A DNA stretch of 64,000 nucleotides from Desarmillaria ectypa (Eukaryota; Basidiomycota; Agaricomycetes; Agaricales; Physalacriaceae), in the NCBI GenBank assembly GCA_030407005.1, contig JAUDYN010000002.1, positions 3,534,001-3,598,000 of the forward strand. Direction: 5' to 3'. A model generated the notes under the pieces. That model searched no databases and was not told where the DNA came from. It worked only from the letters and a program-made list of their open reading frames with translations. Of this stretch, positions 10,010 to 21,059 are shown piece by piece. The position numbers and the translations under genes were made by a program. Within the stretch, counting starts at the first letter, position 1. Each line of letters opens with the position of its first letter.

Positions 10010-11552
10010 ATGGCTCCAGCTCGCACTACGAAAAGAAGCACCTCCTCCGTACCTTACCCCGAGCCATCTCGCAAGCGGAGATGTACTGATCAAAAATCAG
10101 TAAGACTTGTGGACGTGTTCTGCGCTATGGATCGGTTCAAACAATATTATTCTGTAGAGCCAGAGGTGCGTGAGTTTCTACCCTGTTCAGTGCTCTGTCT
10201 AAAATTTTCTACCTCAGTACAAGAGCGCTCCACCTCCAACGCTCAGGATACCAAGGACCCGTAGACCGTCCCCGCTTTATATAAACGATGTTTTGTACAT
10301 CAAAACGATCGGTGAGGGATATCTTCCTGGCTCTCCCTCGCCATTTTACTTATTTTTTTTAGGTTACGGTAGTACGTGTACCGTGGGAGTAGTCAAGTCA
10401 ACTCGCCGTGAAGAACCACTAGACAAGCCGGGCTCTTTATTTGCCGTCAAAATTGTCAGAAAGGTTGTTATGCGGATAAATGAAGATGGTGTAAGTTTTT
10501 GGCTACGTTGACTAAGCGTAAACTTTATTAACCCAATGCCCAGCCGAATATCGGAGATCAATATAATGCCAAGAATGTTGAACGCACTTGTCTGGGCAGC
10601 CTCCCTTGGAATCCCTTTATCGCAGGATTGATCACTACTGACACCGACGACTTCAATTTCTACACTCTCCTGGAATACTTCGCGGGGGGGTCACTCGAAG
10701 ATGTCTTGGACAACGTTGGTCCTCAATCGCCCAAGCACGCGAGGTTCTACTTTGCCTGCGTAGCCCTTGGTGTCGATTTCCTACACCGTAACGGACTGCT
10801 CCACTGCGATATCAAGCCAGACAACATCCTCATCTGTCCTTCTGGATACCCGGTCCTGGCAGATTTCGGCCTCATCCGTGAGGTTGACACATTAGTAAAG
10901 GATCCGCAGGAATGGTATGTGCTGGGCACATCCGCGTTCATGTGTCCCGAGATACACAAAGAAAGCAAAACAACGCCGCCCAGATGCTCGCCTACCATAA
11001 TTGATTGGTGGGCTGTCGGCTGTACCCTTTACAATATGATTGGGGGGAATTCCGTACGTTTTATCCGTTTCCTCGCGCAGGCAATGTCTGATGCTCGGAA
11101 ATCTGTAGCCATTCGTTGCAGAAGACGATGATACCAACGAGGACATAATTTCAAGGGTCGTAAACCGAGAGTTTCCACGGTCTATCGACTCCCTGCCTTC
11201 GGGACCTAATTGCAAGGACTTGATATCCAGATTCTTGCACGTAGACCCGCTCGCACGCATCGGTGCTACTGGCATCGGTCTCCATGAGATACAGGAACAT
11301 CGCTGGATGCAAAACATCAGCTGGGACAGACTTTTCTCTAGGGAATATTTGGTGAGCTCTCATCTTCTCACATGCGGTCGCGTTGCTGAGGGAGACAATC
11401 AGGCTCCGCTGATGATGAACACCATACCGGAGGTGAAGCAACGACACGAGCATGCACTTCCCAGGAAGGTTCGGGTACCAGATCTGCAGATATGGACACC
11501 GCCAGTTCATTTGGCGTATAGAAAGCCTAAGGCCCCGAAGACACCAATGTAG
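10010..11552 (+). CDS. AGC-like Ser/Thr protein kinase with HCD catalytic loop
   Basis: A multi-exon gene (first exon 10010-10165, intron 10166-10217) encoding a single protein kinase domain after a basic N-terminus (SRKRR). The glycine loop reads IGYGSTCTVGVV, so the third glycine is replaced. The ATP-anchoring Lys is in FAVKIVRK. The catalytic loop is LLHCDIKPDN instead of the usual HRD, keeping the catalytic Asp and the K-x-x-N pattern. Metal-binding DFG is intact (LADFGLIRE). GTSAFMCPE and IDWWAVGCTLYNMIGG match the APE and F helix of AGC kinases, and KDLISRFLHVDPLARIGATG fits the C lobe end with an AGC-like tail (WMQNISWDRL). HCD kinases lack the Arg that contacts a phosphorylated activation loop, so control may differ. 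The exact subfamily is not identified. The stop is TAG at 11550-11552. Confidence 0.82.
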
Positions 11553-12187
11553 GAATGGAGGACCCTGCCGATCCGAGCGCATGTCTCTCATCTCTGTATC
11601 TTTCTATTGCGAAATGATCGTCACGACGACGACGCTCCTGCCGGACCCGCCCTTCCTTCTGCGGAGTAACTTATTGTTCTACAAGGCCCCAGGCTGTTTT
11701 ATTTCTTTTTCTATTTTTGTATCACGCGGATGCGTAGCTCATTGTACGGAATTGCCACGGTGCTGCGTCGCCAAATAACAGCCTGTGCACATATTGCCAG
11801 ATTTACTCCGTATCCCCGTGTTAGTGACGCGCCCGAAGTAAGCACAAAGCGAGGCGGTGAACAATAAGATCTCACATGTGACATTGTACCATTGTTGTAT
11901 GGGTCCAGAGGGGTCCGGCGCCTGTCCTTCTTTATTATATTTTCGTTCTTTATTGTTATTGTGAGTATACCCCAACTAATAGGACATGTAGTAATACAAG
12001 TAGTTCTCTTAAGATGCTGGGCGACGCTGAAGAAACGTGTTAATAGTAAAAGAAAAAATCGAAGAACAATCGGTCGAAAACAGGACTAGTAAGAGCAACT
12101 AATAATGATAAGTGCGAAGTTCGAACACAAAAAGCATCCACGGGTGAAATCGAGAAAAGTAATGTGTAAGGGAAGGAGGAAGGGTCA
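11553..12187. other. Convergent 3' gap
   Basis: The kinase gene (plus) and the BTB-like gene (minus) end towards each other. The sequence between is AT-rich with short frames only. It should carry both 3' ends, and no further gene is seen. Confidence 0.5.
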
Positions 12188-13358
12188 TCAAACAGACTCG
12201 TACGACACCGCAGATGTTGATGCCGTGGACGCCCATGACAAGCACCTGGTAGTCCGGGTTCTCCCACGACAGGGTTCCTCCTCGTCGTCTCTGTCGTCTT
12301 TCCAGCTCATCCTATCCCTATCCGAATCCGAGTCATTCATAAGGTCGTCATCGTCATAATCATCATCACTGTATGCCGTATCCGATTCTCCTTCCTCGTC
12401 AGAGGCATATACGTTGTCTATTCCATGCCGGTCAGGGTTTAGCCACCGTTCGAACCATCGTCCCAAGAAGACTTTGATGTCCGTAGGCAAGCCTAGGTAT
12501 TCGACGTTGCGCGCGATACCCTCCCATTGTATGACACCATGGACAAGGGCATCTTCAATGACGTCGGTTGTCCCAAAGTACATCCAATGTACAACATAAT
12601 GCAAAGACGCTGGGTCTGGGATGGGGAGGTAGAGAACGGGGTGGGATGGGGTGGATGAGGGCATTAGTCGGGGCAAGCGGTTCGGCGGTATTGTGAACTT
12701 TCCAGAAGAGGTTCGCAGGCCTGGTGGATGTAGGGAGCTCGTCGGGTTTATTAGGTCAATGGGAGACGCTTCACTAAAGAGCGAGCGTAGGAAACTGGAG
12801 TGGGCAGAGAGGTAGTCGGTATGCAGCTGTTATTAGACGCCGATGTCAGTGCCACGACAACGTGAAAGGAAATTTAGACGGACCTGCATCCGTATTAGCG
12901 GAACAGCGGCCAGTGTAGGCTCAGTTGCGCGCCGACCAAGACCGGATGGGTCGTACGAGGGTAAAGGGGACTCAAGTGGTTCCGAGGCGTGCTTGCCGCC
13001 GGGATACGGGACGGGAACAACTAGAAGGAACATTAGTTAATGATGGTAGATCAATACCAGGCAACATACCTAGTGTACAATCTGCAGTCTCAAGTTTGCC
13101 CCAATAATGCGGAGCCAAATTATGCAGCTGGTCGATGATGTACTCGACGGGGACGTCAAGCAACGAAGGAGGAGGGAAGGGCCGAGGCTCAAAGGAATCT
13201 AGGGATTCCATGAACGAAGGGGAGGTATCGCAGTCTGTTGTTGACACGGTGCTGGGGGGCAAAGATTCGCCTGACCCGCGGCAACAGTTTTCGATGGGAG
13301 ATGCTACCTCGACCATTTTAATATTGGGACGGAGACTGAGACTATTGTCATCGGACAT
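12188..13358 (-). CDS. BTB/POZ-like domain protein
   Basis: Three exons on the minus strand. The first carries a Ser/Pro-rich leader, then PVEYIIDQLHNLAPHYWGK and the BTB-like opening TADCTLVVPVPYPGG, which spans an intron. The second exon ends PLIRMQ and joins LHTDYLSAHSSFLRSLFSEA, the typical alpha2 helix of BTB folds. Later parts are HPVLYLPIPDPASLHYVVHW and a helical segment ending FLGRWFERWL. The C-terminus is strongly acidic (SDDDYDDDDLMNDSDSDRDR). BTB proteins act as dimerisation or cullin-adaptor modules. The partner and role here are unknown. The start ATG at 13358 is followed by an open exon, and the stop is TGA at 12188-12190. Upstream (13380-13500, minus strand) is a pyrimidine-rich stretch that fits a fungal promoter. 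Confidence 0.75.
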
Positions 13359-15243
13359 TGTTGAACGGAAGAGGATGCGAAACGAACGTCAGGCCTAGAA
13401 AGGAGAAAGAGACCCAGAGAAGAGGCGAGATAGGACGAAAATAGGCCAGAAAGGACGAAGAACGGAGGCTGTGGCCTTTTGTTGGACGAATACCGCAAGA
13501 GGTAGGCGCAGAGTTCCGTGATGGGAAGGGGACCTACTGGCTTGAACGGACGAGGATATATACGGACAGCTAAGTAAGCACGCGAAAGGGTAAATGGGTA
13601 TTTCACCCTTGGCTCCGTAGCAAGGAACCTGACTACGATCCGCTACAGTTCGTTGGGATCGGGGGGCCAATTGTTCGGTGGTTACCAAATTTGATCAACT
13701 TACGAGCCTTATTGTCTTACGGCCTCGCGGTTTCCTGCTGTCAAATGACTGGTGCGGCTGTGTACCCAGTGGGCCAACCAACTGAGTCGCAAGAACATCG
13801 TGGTCGTCATCCACGTCAAATCACAAGAGAACCATCTGAGATTCTCATCACCTGCCTCGAGGCAAGTTTCCGGAAGATCAAAGTCGCACAGGGAAGAAAT
13901 TCTCTATATTCGATCATGATCATATACTCAGATCCTCCCCCGAGAGGGGGGACCTGCAGCTGGCGGATCAGAGGTCGTTGCTTTAGGAAAGTAGGCGCTG
14001 CTCGTTCGTATCATGACAGTGATCAACATCTTGTTAGTCCATCTGTAATGTCGTCTAGAGTTGAAACTGTCCGCAACAATGCAGCGCTACTGTTCTACAT
14101 TTTGAGGGAACAATAGCAGACATGAGGTTGGCGCTTAGGAGAGTCGCATTGTGACCTTTTTCGGAGAGTGTCCATTCTAGGCTTAGAATGAAATACCAGC
14201 AAAGTACGGCCCCAGAAAATAGCCGCGAGATCTAGCTCCTCCTAGCTCCTACTGCCATTTTGCGACTAGTTTACTCCCGTATATGATATCATCACTTCTC
14301 TCCGATAAAATATTCCTCCTCCTCCGAAAAGTTATACCACTGAATATGCCACAAGATCGGGATAAGACCCCGACGGAGTTAATATAAGCAAAATATGAGC
14401 GAGAATAATATAAGTGAACGCACACACGGGCAAGACCGTATGCATTCTATGTGAGACAGGACCCCACACTGACAACACGTAGAAAACTCATCATAAGATC
14501 AGTATTGACAGTCCTTCGATCTCTGAATCTTAAGATCACAACCAATTCTATAGGTGAAAATCAACATTGAGACCCTTTATAGTTGGACATACCGATGTCG
14601 GGTATTCTATACATGGCAAAGTGACAGGAAACCCTAAACTGAAGTTCATTGCAAAGCGAAAAAGAAATAAGGGTGTCTACGCCCTCTTCAGAAAAGGGTG
14701 TTCGACTTCCCCCATGGCTGGCATCGGAGAGTTTTGGGAAGGCAGAAAGAATGTTATGGAAGAGCCCCTTGCCGCGTTACTGAAGAATGTAGACGAAGTG
14801 GAGCAATGCAAGGTAAGCATACTTACATTTTATCCGAGAGAGTAGGTCAGCTGTGAAAATACGGAACCGATACAAGTGAGTTCAGCCTAAAGAGAAAGCG
14901 GATAAATCGAGTTAAGACGGTTCCGAGAAGCTAGTTCGCGTTACGAATGTATTTGGGACCGGCGCATAAGGTTAAGCAGCGTAAAATTATATACGGAGAG
15001 GTTGGGCGACAAAATATCCGGCGGACGTAGCACTCTACAAGTACCCGACGCAGTAACTGATGTCGGGCGTAATACATGAGGCCTGCCTGCCTTTGACCGG
15101 CCAAAAAAGTGATGTGACAGTCACAGTGACCGGCAGTAGCCGGTAGTCGGCATCCATCTCTCTTGTGAATACCATTATCCTCAATCTCGCAGTAGTAGAC
15201 TGCTGGTCCTACTGTCAAATAAATACTCACCTTACGAACTTTC
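13359..15243. other. Gap between divergent genes, with weak open frames
   Basis: Nearly 1.9 kb lies between the BTB-like gene (minus) and ARPC1 (plus). Open frames at 13691-14116 and 14567-14845 lack an ATG at their 5' end and have no domain. The second stops being open just after a GTAAGC donor-like site (14812), so it might be an exon of an unseen gene. A string of GTGAC palindromes sits at 15114-15143. Confidence 0.4.
15114..15143. repeat. GTGAC/GTCAC palindrome string upstream of ARPC1
   Basis: GTGAC-a-GTCAC-a-GTGAC (15114-15130) forms two overlapping odd palindromes and runs directly into CCGGC-agta-GCCGG (15130-15143). It ends 100 bases before the ARPC1 ATG, so it may be a regulatory site. 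Confidence 0.6.
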
Positions 15244-16658
15244 ATGGCACCGGAAATATTCTCTCTTGGACAGACGGCTATTTCAGCTCATGCATTCAGC
15301 GCAGACCGAACCCGTATGTTACTGTACGACAAACTGTCCTCCATTTTACTGATTATCACAGAGGTCGCGGTAAGCTTGAACTCCAGTGATGCCCAGATTT
15401 TCTCTCGTAGAGGATCTGAATGGGTTCCAACGGAAACGCTCGCCGAGGTGACTATTGCAGCGGTTTTGTAGTCATCGATGACTAACTCAGAAATTAGCAC
15501 GACAAAGTGATCACCTCCATCGACTGGGCGCCGTCGTCGAACCGTATTGTTACCGCTTCACAGGATAGGAATGCCTACGTATGGCAACCTAGCCTCGATG
15601 GCGGCTGGAAGCCTACCTTGGTCCTTCTGCGCATCAACCGCGCTGCGACGTACGTCCGCTGGAGTCCCAATGAGGACAAATTTGCTGTTGCCAGTGGTGC
15701 TCGGTATGTTACAACCGCTCTATGTGCAGAATAACTTCTAACGATATGCAGCGCGATTGCAGTTTGTCACTTCGACCCTGAGAACAACTGGTGGGTAAGC
15801 AAGCTCCTCAAGAAGCCCATTCGGTCGACAGTTCTTTCGGTGGATTGGCATCCTAACAATGTTCTTCTTGCTGCGGGGAGTGCGGATTCGAAGGCTAGGG
15901 TATTCTCGGCATATATCAAAGAAGTGGACGCCAAGTAGGTATCTTTCTTGAGTCTCACAAACGCCAAATTTGCTAATTGGTAGACCTCCTCCAACCGTCT
16001 GGGGCTCCAAACTTCCTTTCAACACTATCTGCGGAGAGTACTCGAGTCCTGCTGGCGGATGGGTCCATTCCGTTGCATTTTCTCCATCTGGTGATGCCCT
16101 CGCTTTTGCCAGTGGGTTGTCTTCTACTTCTCTATCCCCTTCGCTTATTTGACGTTCACAATAGGTCACGATAGTTCTATCACTGTCGTTTACCCTGCCG
16201 GCGGAATTCACAACGTCAAGATGACTTCTCTCCCCGTCGTTACTCTCACCTGGACTGCCGAGGACTGCATCGTCGCCGCCGGGCATGACTGCCAACCGTT
16301 TGTGTTCAGCGGATCAGCCGAGACTGGATGGCAAGGTGTCGGCACACTCGACGATACATCTACGGTACACAAATCCGCTGCCCGGCCCGGTATTGGAGGA
16401 CCAGGGAGGTTAAAGTCCGGAGCCTTTGCGACTTTCCAAGCAGCAGATAGCCGGGGTCAGTCGAGTATCGCTGACGCGAACGATACGAAGCTCCTGACCG
16501 TGCATCAGAATACGATTACGAGTGTCAGGCCGTATGAAGTTGCTGGAGGATTGGTTACGCGGGTCAGCACCTCTGGTGCTGATGGGAATCTGGTTATTTG
16601 GGATGTCAATGAAGTCAGCGCGATGACTGGGAAGATGGGTGGGCTGAGCATACGATAG
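15244..16658 (+). CDS. ARPC1: Arp2/3 complex subunit 1 (WD-repeat, p40/ARPC1)
   Basis: A spliced gene encoding a seven-bladed WD-repeat protein of about 370 residues. ARPC1 sits in the Arp2/3 complex that nucleates branched actin filaments at endocytic patches and hyphal tips. Visible blades include [20 protein letters not shown] with [86 protein letters not shown] and a last blade [12 protein letters not shown]. The sequence [20 protein letters not shown] is highly typical of ARPC1. The N-terminus [20 protein letters not shown] also matches the family. The first intron is 15314-15361, and the codon it splits restores Gln. The insertion between the sixth and seventh blades (residues around [11 protein letters not shown]) is family-typical. 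The stop is TAG at 16656-16658. Confidence 0.92.
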
Positions 16659-18638
16659 ATTACAATATGAATGTGTAAGTTTATTAGTTCCAGAACCCGA
16701 CGGAATCGAATTGTTCTGATAGATGGTTTACAAATTTTGCTATCACCCGCGCTAGATGTTAGGAGAATTGACGTCCCTGAATTCGAAGGAGGACAGTGGC
16801 GTGTAGCCTGAGGTCATTCATAACGACGGCAACAAATTTTGAACAAACTGTTGGAAAACCTCATCTTGTCTTCTTGGACTACAACCGAAAGGAAAATACC
16901 ATAACTTTCAGACATGTTCTTCACGTTTCGACCGGGTGTTCTAAAGACTACTCTTTGCGCTCTAAGCCAGTCCCAGGACTGCAAGTTTGGTTTCGTACCC
17001 TTGCAAAGATTAATACCTCAGGTATGTACCTTGCGCTTTTCAATAACTGGATCCAGGGCACTTGCGGTGAGAATCGCTTTGAAGACGATGGAATCTTGAA
17101 GTGACAACGACGTTTCTGCACGTACATTGGAAAGCATAAACAATAAGAAGGGTTTCTCCGTCCTTCTCCCTAGAAAGCCGCAAAGGGGTGGAAGGAACCA
17201 GTTCCTCTCGAATTTACGATCGGGATTATTAGGACGCTTCGATACAAGCTGAGGTGATCGCTATCTTCCATGTCAGGACATATGTGATTATGTCTGTCTC
17301 GGTGCAACTATGCGACTGGCACTTGATAATATCATCACCTCGTCCCTGATTCCACGCCGCTTCTTCACAGACGTTTGGATTCGTTGTGTTGGGATTTGAG
17401 AGTTGAGCCGAAATGATGGCAATCCGGCATCATGCCGAACTTGCTGATTAAGAGAGAAATATTAGGAAAGTTGTAGAACATTCTAGTATATTAGCATTTA
17501 GTATATAAGTAGGTACAGTAGTGTACATCTACATGCGTTTGCAGAGCTCAGCCAAGCGCAATACTATTGGCCTGACACCGCGCATGTACTAACTGGGAAC
17601 GAACTGATCTATTCATCCCCCGTTTTTCACAACACGTTGTTCCAAGCTGCTACCGACAGTTGGATGTACCATGACGTATCTCGCTATGCACAATCAGAAA
17701 CATGTAGATATGTCTCGGTTATACCATAGAAACGTCTAATATGTCGAAGCAGATAGATACACATCGTCGTCAAGCGAGTGGTTCACCTCTCCCTTCTAGA
17801 ACTCTCCTCCTATTTCTCAGTTTACTAGGAGCATCGCTAGGTGCTCTGAAGAAATAAGGTTGCAACATTTCGTACAAGCCCTTGATGATTAGCTATTTAT
17901 CGCATCCTGGCGGGTACCTCCTTTCCTTGTTACACCCTGGAGACTACTGACACTTGAGATAGGATCAGTGCGCCTTGCAATTTGTGGCTAAGCTCTCGCC
18001 TAATCCTCATCCTTTGCCTAGGAGAGAAGCAGTTATCAAGCACAATATGAGCACCCATATATCCTTCGCGATCGGGTGGGGAACGCTCGAAGCATCTGTT
18101 TTACCGGACTTTTGCGTACCATTGGCGGCCAAAGTATCATCCGAGTCATCATACAGTCTGGTGTTCTCAGCATGATGGAAGCCGCTATCACCTTTGAAGT
18201 TTTATCAGTCAGATTCTCGACGGCAGCTTTGAAAATGCTGTATTCGCCGCATTCGAAGTTTCAATGCTGCGAGAACTCGAAGCTGTGGCCTCATAAACGT
18301 CTATTAAAAGATCTCGAGCTCTATCGTGATCAGTAACGATGGTCCTAGTTGTAAAAATGTTCAAAGCTGTTCAGAGTGGCAAACAGCCAATGTTAGTACC
18401 ATCCATTTTCTCTCAAATATAATTCGTAATTGACTTGTCATATGTACGCCAAATAATGGTATTTATGATCGAATTTTGGATATGAAGAACAAAAAGACCA
18501 TACTACGGAGCTCCTACTCTTGCTCCGGACATTGTGGCGCAGGCGATGCTTTAACGTGGTCAGAGCTTTGTTCCAAGCGGAGCGCCTTGCTCCCATGCTG
18601 AAGCTGTCGATCACAGTAAAGTCAATAGATTTGTGACA
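16659..18638. other. Gene-poor gap
   Basis: About 2 kb without a supported gene. An open frame at 16796-17104 (102 codons) has no ATG at its start and no known domain. Other frames are shorter. No tRNA, long repeat or transposon end was found by eye. Confidence 0.45.
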
Positions 18639-18645
18639 ATATAAG
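18639..18645 (+). promoter_or_regulatory. TATA box of the gene at 18687
   Basis: ATATAAG lies 42 bases before the ATG at 18687, the same spacing seen before the sulfite-oxidase-like gene, and supports that start. Confidence 0.5.
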
Positions 18646-18686
18646 AGGATGCCAAACCATTTTTTCGACTATTTTCAGCACAGTCA

Positions 18687-20181
18687 ATGGACGCCACTAT
18701 TCAAGGACAGACCCAGCCGTCGCCACATTACTACCCTCTCAGACCCATAGGCGGTGGTTTCATACAGCCCGCCACTTTCCCCGACTCTTATCAAAATCAT
18801 GCTCTCCATGTCTTTCCGAACGAGCTCTACCAGCAACACCAAGTTCAAACTTCGAGTAACTCGTCCTCATACCAGTTTAATAGTACGCTTGGGAATTTCG
18901 CCCCCAACCCGTTTCCATCACTAGCATCGGCCTGGCCACAACCATCTAGTTCTTCCCACACAGCAACTTTTATTTCTTATCCTTTTGTCAACGAATTTGC
19001 CGCCAATCCTTCGACAAACAGTATACGGTCCAAGCGCGGCTCACAAAGCTCGGTAGCTACTTTCCAGTCTGGTAGCTCGGGAAAGCGCCTGAGACAGGAA
19101 CTTGATGATCCATCAAGGTCACAGCCAGATTCCAAGAAGACAAGGATTAATCCATCGACCGACAATTCGTCTGCCGTACCGGGACCGTAAGTGGCTCTAT
19201 GTTTTCATGTGGAGTTGGTAAGGTCTGAAAGTGCCACGCAGGAATATTGAAGTGCAGTCCCAAAGCACTGCCAAATCTCCTTGTTCGGGCTATAGAACTG
19301 TCGTGCTCTGTAACGACGAGCTCCGAGAGCAGTTGAAGTCGTCACCGGGGCAGATACCCAGGAACTCCCGGCTATTCTTTCTCGGAGGCTTTCCTATTGT
19401 CGCTCATATCAACCAACCGCTTCCTTCCGCAGAAGAGATCGCCAGGAAAGAGGAGGAGGCCCGTCAGAAAGATCGATCTACTGGCATACCGCTGACTACT
19501 GAAGAGATCCAGTGGTTGACGAAAGCTTATTCCTGCCAGGGTCATCGGGATACAGCTACCAGTACACCTCGAGACGTCTTGCCTCACACCTCGGGGCGCG
19601 TCGATTGTCCACATCAGTATCAATTCGATTCGGCTCCAACTCCTCATCAGTTTGGTCAGGTTCATCATCAACAGTCCGGCCACCGCAACCAGGACCTATA
19701 CGTCGATGCTGCTGTGCAAAATGCTTTACCGAATCACACGCAGCCAGCTTCCCTTCAACGAGATCCGTTCCCTGGCAGTATAATGATGCATGGAGCGGGT
19801 GGGTCATCCCGATCTCCCCCCGCAGCTGCCTCCGGATTTTTGGATTCTGACTTGTCAGTAATATGCAATGAAACGGCGGAATCCATGTCAAATTGTATTT
19901 CCCAGACTATAGAGGAACTTACTTCTTATCCCTCCTCTACTCTTCTTGCGAATCAGGGCAGCAACTTCGTCGTCGGGGGGAATGAAAGTTCCCCAACATT
20001 GATCACGTCGCCAAGCCGTGGGGACGTTGATGGTATGATGGAATTAATGGATCACGGACATATCGAGGGCGTACCTCGACCGTTTCAAGTTTTTCAAGGA
20101 TCAGATTTGTTTGAAACTCTTAACAAGCAGACGAACGATGATGATGACGATGAATCTCTCTTCGGGGCATTCTCTGAATGA
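18687..20181 (+). CDS. Unrecognised low-complexity, nuclear-looking protein
   Basis: Two exons joined by an intron at 19187-19241 (GTAAGT..GCAG, phase kept) give a protein of about 480 residues. No known domain is recognised. The first exon is rich in Gln, Ser and Pro, then basic patches appear (SIRSKRGSQ, GKRLRQELDD, SKKTRIN) that could serve as nuclear signals. A more ordered part follows: GYRTVVLCNDELREQLKSSP, then RLFFLGGFPIVAHINQPLPS and a charged helix AEEIARKEEEARQKDRSTG. The rest is Ser/Thr/Pro-rich, and the protein ends in an acidic patch (NDDDDDESLFGAFSE), as many transcription-related proteins do. A role in transcription is only an inference from composition. The stop is TGA at 20179-20181. 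Confidence 0.7.
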
Positions 20182-21059
20182 TCCGAAGGTGATGTCAATG
20201 AGAGAAATGTCGGTGTTATCGTAGGCGTGGGTTTCGCCGTGCTAGTTAGAAGGGGGCACCGAGGACTGCGTTCTGATGGACTGATCCCGGAGTTCCCAGC
20301 CAGGCATCACGACGCCGGATATACACGTTACAGTACAGTTCTGTTTGTACGACGTGGATAGGTGCTTAATGGAGGGATATGTATATAGTTTGTTCAACTT
20401 TTTTCCTTGCCATATTCAATTCGGTTGTCAATTATAGCGTGGTATTGTGCTTGAGTTTCAGCTCGGTCGACACCAAGTTCCACTCACCGCCTTCTAGCGC
20501 CACATATGACAATAGGAACGCCAAATTACGGGATCCCGTCTTTGAGTGTGAGTTTTCTCCAAAGTGCGACTCAGTATTAAAGCAACCGGATGTTGCGACG
20601 CTGCGCTTAGGTCGAAATGACACCCGTCAAACAACAGCTACGCTGCTCCTAAAGGACGTGCCCCGACCTTGAAGCTTGACAGTAAGCTCAGTCAGTATCA
20701 GAAAGCCATGTAATGCTTTGTACTTCGAAAAGAAGTGATGAACAAGTCATGTTACCGTTATCAGATGTATAGTCATAATCATGCAAACGTTGTACCTGGA
20801 AATCTAGACCCTTCAATATCACAGAACTGGATGTATTGTGGAATTCAAACTCTCGACTTTCCACACGTTAGGCCACTCAAGATTCGGAAAGGGACAACGG
20901 GCCCATATTTGATTCAACTTCGAACCGAGATCTGACAACCGCAAGCGAGCGCCTAAAGTTTTGGTCGGAAATTTGCCATCAAAACACCCTGCCGAGCTCG
21001 GCAAAATCGACTAGGCCTGATTTGTCAGTTCGACCTGAACGTTGTGAGCAACAGCAACG
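20182..21059. other. Gap before the kinesin gene
   Basis: The 3' end of the preceding gene and the kinesin promoter must lie here. Short frames only. A TATA-like run (GTATATAG, near 20381) is too far from the kinesin ATG to be its core promoter. I see no other feature. Confidence 0.45.

Noticed and set aside
12440..12470. TCGAACC run resembling a tRNA B box on the minus strand
   Set aside because: It lies inside the BTB-like coding exon, and no cloverleaf arms can be drawn.
13691..14116. Open frame of 141 codons
   Set aside because: No ATG at the start, no motif and no splice partner found. Composition is not protein-like.
14567..14845. Open frame of 92 codons ending at a donor-like GTAAGC
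   Set aside because: It might be a lone exon, but no second exon or start could be found, so it is not called a gene.
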